A stretch of 64,000 nt of DNA from Bacillota bacterium (lineage in GTDB: Bacteria > Bacillota > Clostridia > Oscillospirales > Ruminococcaceae), in contig JAEWWT010000024.1 in the NCBI GenBank assembly GCA_023396225.1, forward strand, positions 1 to 64,000, in the 5' to 3' direction. The position numbers and the translations under genes were made by a program. Within the stretch, counting starts at the first letter, position 1, and every line of letters begins with the position of its first letter. Shown in pieces: positions 27,645-34,909 of this stretch. Below the pieces are notes generated by a model. The model worked only from the letters and a program-made list of their open reading frames with translations. It was not told the origin of the DNA and did not search any database.

Positions 27645-27662
27645 TTTTATTGATAAAAATTC

Positions 27663-27770
27663 CTCATCTTTCGGATTTATCCGCAGGATTTAGCACCTTT
27701 CTTGGACTTTTAAATCACAATTAGGTTGCTGGGCTTCACAGGACCAGTTCCTCCACCACTCTTGATAAGG
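27663..27770 (-). promoter_or_regulatory. SAM-I riboswitch (S-box) of metK
   Basis: The minus strand shows the S-box consensus in order: CTTATCAAGAG, GGTGGAGGAACTGGCCC-like core (here GGTCC), TGAAGCCCAGCAACC, AAGGTGCTAAATCCTGC and GATGAG closing the P1 helix. AdoMet binding should favour the downstream terminator and switch metK off. Confidence 0.95.
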
Positions 27771-27789
27771 CTATTAAATTTATATAATA

Positions 27790-27818
27790 ATAATACTACA
27801 ACATAAATCTCTTGTCAA
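27790..27818 (-). promoter_or_regulatory. Promoter of the metK riboswitch transcript
   Basis: TTGACA (27818-27813), a 17-bp spacer, TATTAT (27795-27790); transcription would begin just ahead of the S-box. Confidence 0.75.
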
Positions 27819-27851
27819 GTAATTAAGAGATTTTATATAATATTGTCGAAA

Positions 27852-28559
27852 TCAGCCTGGGAATATAACTTCTCTTAGTGGTTTAAATACTATTATTGCT
27901 ATTCCAAACGCAATTATAAGTACAGTTACAGCATAAATTGCAAAAGTAGTAAATGATTTCAGCTTGCTTTCAGCTCTGGCTTCAGCAGGTAATATGTGCA
28001 GACCAGAAAGAGCTGCAGAAAGAGGTCTGTAAAGCAGTATAGCAAATGCGCTGTTAAGTCCTGCTTTCAAAAGGTTAAAAGGAAGGAAAACAGGGAGAAG
28101 CATACCCGCAACAACATCACGCTCAACACCCATATAAAGAGGTGTGATAATGTAGTTCCATAAAAGCATAAGCATTGTCATTACAAGTGAGCCTGCAAAA
28201 AGACCGGCAAATGCTCCTGAAAGTGACTTAAATCTCTTGTAAATAATTGCTGCTGAACAAGCAAATCCTGCAGAAGCGATAAAGTTCATAAGTGCGCCAA
28301 TTGGTCCGGTGTCGCTTATTGTAATCATTTCGATAATTGAAACTACAAGAGAAATGATAAGGGATGCCATAGGTCCGAGAATAAATCCTGCTATTGCTAT
28401 TATTACGTCTTTTGCCTCATAATCAAGGAATAATACTACAGGAACTCTGAAAACGAAAACTGAAAGGTATGCGATTGCCGAAAACATGGATATCATGACC
28501 ATTTTTTTGACATCCAATTTTGGTGCTGAATTTGACTTGGTTAAAAGATTGCTTTGCAT
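27852..28559 (-). CDS. ribU: Riboflavin ECF transporter S component
   Basis: 235 residues with five to six membrane helices, starting VKKMVMISMFSAIAYLSVFV. LDYEAKDVIIAIAGFILGP is the substrate-binding signature of RibU. It binds riboflavin and couples to shared EcfT/EcfA1A2 subunits, which are not in this window. The FMN riboswitch directly upstream fixes the vitamin. GGAGG precedes the ATG. Confidence 0.93.
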   Translation of the reverse strand: MQSNLLTKSNSAPKLDVKKMVMISMFSAIAYLSVFVFRVPVVLFLDYEAKDVIIAIAGFILGPMASLIISLVVSIIEMITISDTGPIGALMNFIASAGFACSAAIIYKRFKSLSGAFAGLFAGSLVMTMLMLLWNYIITPLYMGVERDVVAGMLLPVFLPFNLLKAGLNSAFAILLYRPLSAALSGLHILPAEARAESKLKSFTTFAIYAVTVLIIAFGIAIIVFKPLREVIFPG

Positions 28560-28611
28560 AAGAAAACCTCCATATAAATATAAATTTATAATAAAGGCAA
28601 GTCTGTTACAA

Positions 28612-28644
28612 TAAAATGCCCGCAGATATAAAACCTGCGGGCAT
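28612..28644 (-). terminator. Expression-platform terminator of the FMN riboswitch
   Basis: ATGCCCGCAG and CTGCGGGCAT pair around ATATAAAAC and are followed, on the minus strand, by TTTATTG. Confidence 0.8.
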
Positions 28645-28671
28645 CGGCATTGCGTGGCAATAGAGCTACGT

Positions 28672-28814
28672 TTCTTTCATCCGGACTTAACCTCTCCATA
28701 TGGAGAAATCTTACCGTCGGTCCTGGAATTAAACCAGAGTCGGTGCATAAGCACTCGTGGACTAAGCTTTCGCCTTTACCACCGGTGGGGAATCTCACCC
28801 CGCCCTGAAACAGA
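28672..28814 (-). promoter_or_regulatory. FMN riboswitch (RFN element) of ribU
   Basis: On the minus strand the RFN consensus is clear: TTCAGGGCGGGGTGAGATTC, CCCACCGGTGGTAAAGG, GAAAGCTTAGTCCACGAG, CTCTGGTTTAATTCCAGGAC, CGACGGTAAGA and GTCCGGATGAAAGAAACG. FMN should end transcription before ribU. The region between genes (28560-28861) holds this element and its terminator and nothing else recognisable. Confidence 0.96.
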
Positions 28815-28861
28815 TTTGCATTTATTCAATTGTAAGCTTGCTAGCTTTTTAAAAAGAAAAC

Positions 28862-29317
28862 TTATTCTTCGGTTGTGGTGTCATCATCCTCATCGAAATC
28901 AAACTCAAGAAGTTCGTTACAGTTAGGACAATTAATTGAGCCTTCCTCAAGCATTGCTTCATTCAGGCATACAGTGTCGCCGCATGTAGGACATGTTACT
29001 TCGTATAAATCGTCGTCATCAAAATCCTCATCGTCGTCATACTCGTCATCGTAATCATCATGGCTTCCGCAGCTGCATTCATCTTCGTCGTCGTCAATCT
29101 CATAGAAATCTTTTTCAACTTCTCCGAGATCTTCGTCGATACAGTCAACTACTTCTACAACTTCATCAACCTGTTCCTGAAGATCTTCTACTCCAAGAGC
29201 AATGTCCTGAAGAATGTCTGCCATCAAAGCAATAACCTTTCCTTCTTTTGTGGACTCGCTAATGTCAAGTCCGTCGATAAGACCCTTTAAATAAGATACT
29301 CTTTCAGTAAGTTTCAT
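28862..29317 (-). CDS. CD1247-like acidic zinc-ribbon protein
   Basis: 151 residues. The N-terminal half (residues 1-65, MKLTERVSYLKGLIDGLDIS) is helical and matches the CD1247 N-terminal domain of Clostridia. It is followed by a very acidic stretch (about 66-105) and a CPTCGDTV...CPNCNELL zinc ribbon, then a second acidic tail. Function unknown. It is the last gene of the yqeG-to-efp run. GAGGAGG precedes the ATG, and a GCGGG-TTCG-CCCGC hairpin (29333-29346) sits against it. Confidence 0.75.
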   Translation of the reverse strand: MKLTERVSYLKGLIDGLDISESTKEGKVIALMADILQDIALGVEDLQEQVDEVVEVVDCIDEDLGEVEKDFYEIDDDEDECSCGSHDDYDDEYDDDEDFDDDDLYEVTCPTCGDTVCLNEAMLEEGSINCPNCNELLEFDFDEDDDTTTEE

Positions 29318-29416
29318 AGGTTATTCCTCCTCGCGGGTTCGCCCGCCTTCATTTTTTGAAATTCAATTATCATAAATTGAGCAAGCTCAAAAATGATTAC
29401 TTTTATAGTGTCTGGA

Positions 29417-29974
29417 TTAAACTCTTTCCATGTACTCGCTTGTACGAGTATCAATTTTGATTACGTCGCCTTCTTCAATAAAGAGAGGAACCTTAACTTC
29501 TGCGCCTGTTTCGAGAACAGCAGGCTTTGTAGCGTTTGTAGCTGTATCACCCTTGAAACCAGGGTCAGTCTGTGTAATCTTAAGTTCAACGAAGTTTGGT
29601 GGTTCTACTGCAAAAACCTTGCCCTTATATGAGCATACCTTACATACCATCTGCTCCTTTACGAACTTAAAGCTGTCACCGAGTTCAGCTGAGCTGATCG
29701 GAACCTGTTCGAAAGATTCAGGGTCCATAAAGTAATAAAGATCACCGTCACTATAAGAATATTCCATATCTTTTCTTTCAACAAAAGCACTAGGAAATTT
29801 TGCAGAGGGATTATAGCTCTTTTCAACAACAGATCCGGTAATTACATTTCTAGTTTTTGTTCTTACAAATGCAGCACCCTTTCCAGGCTTTACGTGTTGG
29901 AATTCAACGATTTGAAGTACGTTTCCATCCTCCTCGAAAGTCATGCCGTTTCTGAAATCTCCTGCTGTTATCAT
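29417..29974 (-). CDS. efp: Elongation factor P
   Basis: 185 residues with three beta-barrel domains. The tip loop HVKPGKGAAFVRTK carries the lysine (PGKGAA) that enters the peptidyl-transferase centre. It rescues ribosomes stalled on polyproline. No EpmA-type modification gene is nearby. GGAGG precedes the ATG; pepP-aroQ lie upstream in the classical Firmicutes order. Confidence 0.97.
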   Translation of the reverse strand: MITAGDFRNGMTFEEDGNVLQIVEFQHVKPGKGAAFVRTKTRNVITGSVVEKSYNPSAKFPSAFVERKDMEYSYSDGDLYYFMDPESFEQVPISSAELGDSFKFVKEQMVCKVCSYKGKVFAVEPPNFVELKITQTDPGFKGDTATNATKPAVLETGAEVKVPLFIEEGDVIKIDTRTSEYMERV

Positions 29975-30084
29975 AAATTACCTCCAAGAATAATTTTTTA
30001 TGCATACATAGTTCTTTATTATTTTACTATATTTTTATACGCATTGCAAGTGTTTTTAAATATTTTAAGATTTTTTAACAAACA

Positions 30085-31152
30085 TTATAATTTGATAAGC
30101 TTTTTTGGCGCTTTTGTAAGATTTTCATGGCCTGTTTCTGTAATAGCTGCCATGTCTTCAATCCTTACACCCAACTTTTTTGGAAGATAAATTCCCGGCT
30201 CTATGGTAATAATAACATTGCAGTCAAGGGTGCCGGTTGCTTTCGGAGATGATGACGGAAGTTCGTGAATTTCAAGTCCGACGCTGTGACCAAGACCATG
30301 GCCAAAATAGCTGCCGTAACCATGTTCAGAAATATAATTTCGGGCAATACTGTCAGGTTTTGAACAATTTATTCCTGCATGTAAAGAATCAAGTGCTGCA
30401 AGCTGAGCATTCAGCACAGTATTGTATACAACGGTCATTTCTTCGTCAGGCTCACCGACGCAGACAGTTCTTGTCATATCGCTGTGATAACCTTCGTATA
30501 CAGCTCCAAAGTCCATGAGAACAAATTCACCGCTGTTGACTTTTTTATCTGACGGAACTCCATGAGGAAGGGAAGTATTCTTTCCTGATAAAGCAATTGT
30601 GTCAAATGAAACAGCTTCTGCTCCGTTTTTCAGCATATAGCTGTCAAGCTCAAATGCTATCTCTTTCTCAGTTTTACCTTCTGAGATGAAGTTTAATACA
30701 TTTTCAAAAGCTTTTTCTGCAATTTTTTGAGCAATTTTAATTTTATCTATCTCATCAAGTGTTTTCAGTGAACGCATTTTATCTACTGCACGGCTAAGAT
30801 CACCTGAACACATGACTTTTCTGTTCTTAAGTTTATTGCATAAAGTCTGATACTCACTGACAGTCATGGTTTTGGTTTCAATTGCAACTGTAACAGCATT
30901 ATGCTTTTCGAGCAGTTCATCAATTTGTGTATAATAATCAGTCATGAGAATGACATTGTATTCTTTGACAGTGTCACATGCTTTTTCATAGTATCGTGAA
31001 TCTATCAGCAGATATGCACTGTCCCTGAAAATAACACATACACCTGCCGAAGATTTCATACCTGTAAAATAAAATCTGTTTATGTCAGAGGTGATAATTG
31101 CACAGTCAATGTCGTCTGAAAGCTCCTTTAACAGCTGTTCTGTACGTGTCAT
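30085..31152 (-). CDS. Xaa-Pro aminopeptidase/dipeptidase (M24 family)
   Basis: 355 residues. Creatinase-like N-domain, then a pita-bread catalytic domain with all five metal ligands: Asp and Asp in DFGAVYEGYHSDMTRT, His in GHGLGHSVGLEIHE, Glu in TIEPGIYLP and Glu in GVRIEDM. It cleaves N-terminal residues before proline. It overlaps aroQ by four bases (ATGA), and both lie just upstream of efp, an order conserved in Firmicutes. Confidence 0.93.
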   Translation of the reverse strand: MTRTEQLLKELSDDIDCAIITSDINRFYFTGMKSSAGVCVIFRDSAYLLIDSRYYEKACDTVKEYNVILMTDYYTQIDELLEKHNAVTVAIETKTMTVSEYQTLCNKLKNRKVMCSGDLSRAVDKMRSLKTLDEIDKIKIAQKIAEKAFENVLNFISEGKTEKEIAFELDSYMLKNGAEAVSFDTIALSGKNTSLPHGVPSDKKVNSGEFVLMDFGAVYEGYHSDMTRTVCVGEPDEEMTVVYNTVLNAQLAALDSLHAGINCSKPDSIARNYISEHGYGSYFGHGLGHSVGLEIHELPSSSPKATGTLDCNVIITIEPGIYLPKKLGVRIEDMAAITETGHENLTKAPKKLIKL

Positions 31153-31589
31153 TCTGCCAGCATCTCCTTTAAGCCCTCAAGCGCAAGCATGTATCCATAT
31201 TTGCCAAAGCCGCAGAGATGCCCCTTGCAGACAGGTGCAATAACGGATTTTGAACGGAATTCATCACGATTGTATATGTTTGAGATATGCACTTCAATAA
31301 CAGGGGTTTTAATTGCAGCGATTGCGTCCCTGATTGCATAGCTGTAGTGAGTGTATGCACCTGCGTTTAGGACTATTCCGCATTTATCAAGACGAGCTTC
31401 ATGGATACGGTCAATGATTGCTCCCTCATGATTGGATTGGAAGAATTCACAGCTGTTAAAGCCAAGCTCTGCTGACTTTTTTTCGATTTCTTCACAAATG
31501 CTTTTATAGGTATCATTTCCATATGTTCCTGGCTCTCGTTCTCCGAGAAGATTAAGGTTCGGGCCATTTATAATCAATACATTTTTCAT
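31149..31589 (-). CDS. aroQ: 3-dehydroquinate dehydratase, type II
   Basis: 146 residues. INGPNLNLLGEREPGTYG carries the lid Tyr/Arg region and SNHEGAIIDRIHEA is the second signature; the catalytic His sits in VEVHISN. It dehydrates 3-dehydroquinate in the shikimate pathway. AAGGGGAAAAATT precedes the ATG; it is four-base coupled to the peptidase gene. Confidence 0.96.
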   Translation of the reverse strand: MKNVLIINGPNLNLLGEREPGTYGNDTYKSICEEIEKKSAELGFNSCEFFQSNHEGAIIDRIHEARLDKCGIVLNAGAYTHYSYAIRDAIAAIKTPVIEVHISNIYNRDEFRSKSVIAPVCKGHLCGFGKYGYMLALEGLKEMLAE

Positions 31590-31631
31590 AATTTTTCCCC
31601 TTCTAAATTATTAGATTTAATTATGCGTATT

Positions 31632-32894
31632 TTAATACCATAACTGGAATAAATCAAATTTCCAACCATCATCTGTTTTTACCATATGATAATTCTTGCT
31701 TTCATACCAAATGAAATATGGATTATCTTCATGAAAATGGACAACAGTGCACTTGAATGAGACCTGATTATCGTCAGAATAAATAATTGAAAAATCATTA
31801 AAATAGCTGGTTATGATACCGGGCAGATGTCCGAAACGTGATATAAGCTTGCTATCCTCAATATATACTCCTGAAGCTTTATCAAGGGCATAATTATCAG
31901 TATAGCCATCCCTAAGAATATCAAGAAAATCTTCTGCTGTATGTGAAGAAGCATATTCTTCTGACAAGCGAATAAAGTGACCAAAATAAGTGTTAGTAAT
32001 TTCTAATGCTTTTTCATAAGCAGCATTCTGATCTTCATTTAAAATAGATGTGATTTCATTTTTAGGAGAAGACATATAAAATTGCATTTCCATTTTAGAA
32101 TTGTCTGAACAGGTAAATACAGCCTTATATCTGCCTGCTTCTGCATTGGCATAGTCAAAATCTTTTGATGAAAGCTCGTAATCTATTGCACTACCTGAAT
32201 CAACAGCTAAGTTAATTTTCAGAGAAGTATCTTCGTTTGTAAATGTTACAGGGTTCCATTCATCAGAAATAATACGGTATATTTCAAGCGTTTGTGCTGT
32301 GCAGTTTTCTTCTGTAACATTGGTTAAGTGAGCAGTAAAAGCAGAAGATGATGAAACTACTGGATCTGCATATCCAATAAATCCTCTTGTCGGAGCTCCC
32401 TCACTCCACTTTTCGTCATTTTGTGAATATACTATTTCGCAGGAAGGAAACGTTCTTGCAAGTAATTCAAAGTCTGAATCCTTATAATTATCTGTTTTAA
32501 TTCTAATTGAACGAAGACTCATATTTTTAAACAAGTCAATATAATTATTCATATTACCGTTGACTGAGGTAATACTTATACTTTTAAGTTCAGGCAGTTT
32601 AATCAGGTTTGATTTATCTTCATCAGTAAGTTCATCCAAATTAACAGAAATATATTCAGTATCCTGGCTATACTCCTGTCCCTGAATTATTATTTTATCT
32701 GTAGGATTATTCTCAGCTACAGATGTATCTTCTTCGCTTTTCAAAGAAATAGCTGTTGTTTCCGAATTCTGAGATGTCAGGGAAGTTTCTGATGATATTA
32801 TCACCTCGGTATTAACCTCCGATGATACGCTGGTGCAGGATGTTAAGGTAATCATGCTCAATGCTGTCAAAGCAGCTGCAAGTTGTCTTTTCAT
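31632..32894 (-). CDS. Putative lipoprotein with Ig-like domain
   Basis: 420 residues from the ATG at 32894; an upstream ATG at 32912 has no binding site. It has a lipoprotein signal peptide with lipobox LTSC (Cys20), so it is anchored to the outer face of the membrane. A Ser/Thr-rich linker is followed by a leucine-rich stretch, then a region around residues 160-270 with the look of the bacterial immunoglobulin-like domain of Firmicutes lipoproteins, and a C-terminal alpha/beta domain ending DDGWKFDLFQLWY. Function unknown. It is inserted between nfo and aroQ in an otherwise housekeeping operon. Confidence 0.7.
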   Translation of the reverse strand: MKRQLAAALTALSMITLTSCTSVSSEVNTEVIISSETSLTSQNSETTAISLKSEEDTSVAENNPTDKIIIQGQEYSQDTEYISVNLDELTDEDKSNLIKLPELKSISITSVNGNMNNYIDLFKNMSLRSIRIKTDNYKDSDFELLARTFPSCEIVYSQNDEKWSEGAPTRGFIGYADPVVSSSSAFTAHLTNVTEENCTAQTLEIYRIISDEWNPVTFTNEDTSLKINLAVDSGSAIDYELSSKDFDYANAEAGRYKAVFTCSDNSKMEMQFYMSSPKNEITSILNEDQNAAYEKALEITNTYFGHFIRLSEEYASSHTAEDFLDILRDGYTDNYALDKASGVYIEDSKLISRFGHLPGIITSYFNDFSIIYSDDNQVSFKCTVVHFHEDNPYFIWYESKNYHMVKTDDGWKFDLFQLWY

Positions 32895-32916
32895 AGATGT
32901 TCTCACTTTCATGTCA

Positions 32917-33771
32917 TTATAAATTGTTATAGTAATCCATCATAGCCTTTGCATCCTCAGTTTGTGTGCCTGCGCTTTCGCATACAAAGACAGGAGACAG
33001 ATCCTTTTTGTAAACTAACTCCATAAGGGGTTCAAACTGTGGGCCATAGATTTTATCCTCAAATGTCAGGTGGCGTTTTTCTCCGCCTTTTTCTGTATAT
33101 TCAATTTTAGAAAAATGCGAGTGAAAACATTTCAGCCTGTCAGAGCCAAGCTTGTTTTCAATTGCATCAAGAACATCTTCATAAGCTGATCTGTCCTTTA
33201 TACTTCCGAAAGTTCTTGCGTTAAGGTGTCCAAAATCAATGCAAGGGATAAAGCTTTCGTCACACAGACAAAGCTCAATTACTTCGTTGAGGTCGCCAAG
33301 CTGATTGATTTTACCCATCGTTTCAGGACAGCAGTGTATATGTGAAAGTCCTTCCGATTCCAGAGCTCCTTTTGCAGATTTAAGCGTTATCTTTGCAAGT
33401 TCAAGAGCTTCCTCACGTGTCATTTTTGAACATGATCCGCTGTGGATAATTATTCTTTCAGCGCCCATATAATCAGCAAGTCTTGCGGTCTGTAGGATGT
33501 AGTTTATTGAATTAAGGCGTTTTTCCTGTTCAACACTGGAAAGAGAAATGAAATATGGCGCATGTATAGACAGAGATATAGCTTGCTCTTTAGCAGCATC
33601 GCCAAACTGTTTTCCAGCCTGTTCGCTTGTTCTGACACCCTGCCCGCACTGATATTCAAAATGATTAAGTCCGAACTTTTTCAGATACAAAGGTACGTCA
33701 ATAGTTTTCTTGTAACCCATTGCAGCAAAGCTTTCAGCAGTTCCCGCAGGTCCGAATCTTGCATTTTTCAT
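32917..33771 (-). CDS. nfo: Endonuclease IV (AP endonuclease)
   Basis: 284 residues, a TIM barrel with the metal ligands of the family: HAPYF, IIHSGS, CPETMGK, DFGHLNA, HSHFSKIEY and CESAG near the C-terminus. It incises DNA at abasic sites in base excision repair. The ATG at 33771 is preferred because the AAAGG of the leader directly abuts the earlier ATG at 33783. It is downstream of yqeG in the same run. Confidence 0.88.
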   Translation of the reverse strand: MKNARFGPAGTAESFAAMGYKKTIDVPLYLKKFGLNHFEYQCGQGVRTSEQAGKQFGDAAKEQAISLSIHAPYFISLSSVEQEKRLNSINYILQTARLADYMGAERIIIHSGSCSKMTREEALELAKITLKSAKGALESEGLSHIHCCPETMGKINQLGDLNEVIELCLCDESFIPCIDFGHLNARTFGSIKDRSAYEDVLDAIENKLGSDRLKCFHSHFSKIEYTEKGGEKRHLTFEDKIYGPQFEPLMELVYKKDLSPVFVCESAGTQTEDAKAMMDYYNNL

Positions 33772-33820
33772 GTTAATAGACATCCTTTCATCATGGCTGT
33801 ATTGACATAATCGGTACTTT

Positions 33821-34321
33821 CTACTTCATTTTTGTATCATTATTTCTTTTAGGCAATAATGGTCTTTCAACTGCACGTTTAATTCTGAATAAAGTTCCAG
33901 GTTCCGGCTCAATAGGAAATACAAATATTGATTTTATACCTGCAAAATTAGCTCCCAGAATGTCAGTGAAAATCTGATCGCCGACTGCACAAATCTGATT
34001 TCGTGGAAACTTCAGCTTTTCAACTGCTTTAAGGAAACCCTTAGGCAATGGCTTCGCTCCTGACGGAACAAATTCAAGTCCGAGAATATCTGCAAAAGGA
34101 GTAACCCTTGCAGTTTTATTATTTGAAACAATCATAAGTTTTATATTATTATCACGCATATTTTTTATCCAGTCAAGCACTCCGTCAGCAGGCTTTGGAT
34201 TGTTATGCGTTGTAAGTGTATTATCAAGGTCAAGAATAAGTGCTTTGACGTTAATCTGACCGAGCATTTCCGGTGTTATGTCAAGCACAGTATTAAGTGC
34301 AAGTGTAGGTCTGAAAAGCAT
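33821..34321 (-). CDS. yqeG: YqeG-family HAD phosphatase
   Basis: 166 residues of HAD subfamily IIIA. It shows the nucleophile motif LILDLDNTLTTHN, SNN (motif II), KPLPKGFLKA (motif III Lys) and GDQIFTDILGAN (motif IV). It is conserved in Firmicutes, often near efp or the ribosome-maturation gene cluster; the substrate is not established. It is the first gene of the run leading to efp. Confidence 0.92.
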   Translation of the reverse strand: MLFRPTLALNTVLDITPEMLGQINVKALILDLDNTLTTHNNPKPADGVLDWIKNMRDNNIKLMIVSNNKTARVTPFADILGLEFVPSGAKPLPKGFLKAVEKLKFPRNQICAVGDQIFTDILGANFAGIKSIFVFPIEPEPGTLFRIKRAVERPLLPKRNNDTKMK

Positions 34322-34341
34322 ATAATCTCCATTCCTTTATG

Positions 34342-34411
34342 CTATTTATTTCTTTATTATCTTGTATTTTCATAAAGAAATAAATAGCTGCGTGAAAAGT
34401 ATTTTTCACGC
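34342..34411. repeat. Two adjacent inverted repeats between rpsU and yqeG
   Basis: CTATTTATTTCTTTAT (34342-34357) is repeated perfectly in inverse at 34372-34387, a 16-bp stem with a 14-base loop. Directly beside it, GCGTGAAAA (34390-34398) pairs with TTTTCACGC (34403-34411). Both lie in the leader of yqeG. Confidence 0.75.
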
Positions 34412-34439
34412 TATCCTCCATTAATCTAAAATAAAATAA

Positions 34440-34471
34440 ATAGAAAAGCGGACAGAAAATACTGCCCACTT
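34440..34471 (-). terminator. Terminator of rpsU
   Basis: On the minus strand GTGGGCAG-TATTT-CTGTCCGC (one-base register offset, G-T pairs) is followed by TTTTCTATTTA about 30 bp past the stop codon. Confidence 0.6.
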
Positions 34472-34499
34472 TTACTTGCATTTTTAAGCGTTATAATTA

Positions 34500-34673
34500 T
34501 TAATACTTACGCTTACGAGCAGCTTCGGACTTCTTCTTACGCTTTACCGAAGGCTTCTCATAGTGTTCTCTTTTACGAACTTCAGCAATAACGCCGTCCT
34601 TAGCACAGCTTCTCTTAAAACGCTTAAGAGCAGTGTCTAAAGTCTCGTTTTTTCCAACACGAATTTCTGCCAT
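34500..34673 (-). CDS. rpsU: 30S ribosomal protein S21
   Basis: 57 residues (MAEIRVGKNETLDTALKRFK, then the basic tail KRKKKSEAARKRKY). The start at 34673 is fixed by family alignment and by GGGAGGG (34686-34680). A CCTTT-GCCGC-AAAGG hairpin (34685-34699) overlaps that binding site. Own promoter and terminator, so monocistronic. Confidence 0.97.
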   Translation of the reverse strand: MAEIRVGKNETLDTALKRFKRSCAKDGVIAEVRKREHYEKPSVKRKKKSEAARKRKY

Positions 34674-34728
34674 TTGATTCCCTCCCTTTGCCGCAAAGGC
34701 AGAGGTTAATATAAGATATAACTTCATA

Positions 34729-34757
34729 ATTATACTATAACAGCACAGTATTGTCAA
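34729..34757 (-). promoter_or_regulatory. Consensus SigA promoter of rpsU
   Basis: TTGACA (34757-34752), 17 bp, TATAAT (34734-34729): both hexamers match the consensus exactly. Confidence 0.85.
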
Positions 34758-34909
34758 GTGTCCTGATGAAAATGTTGTACAAAATTATACTTTCATTTTC
34801 TGTTGAAATACATAATTATCAAGTAAGATACTGATTAAAGCCGAAGGCATAGCTTCCATTCCCTTGAAATTTCTTTTCTGAAATGGTGCGAAAGCTATTC
34901 AATCAGTTC

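Noticed and set aside
28586..29290. Frames overlapping the FMN riboswitch and opposite the acidic CD1247-like gene
   Set aside because: The first falls on structured RNA; the others are His/Arg-rich antisense of an Asp/Glu tract.
34780..34905. Possible T-box or other RNA downstream of leuS
   Set aside because: No T-box sequence (TGG-type antiterminator) or specifier stem was found, and a T-box would have to lie upstream of leuS, where only about 30 bases are free.
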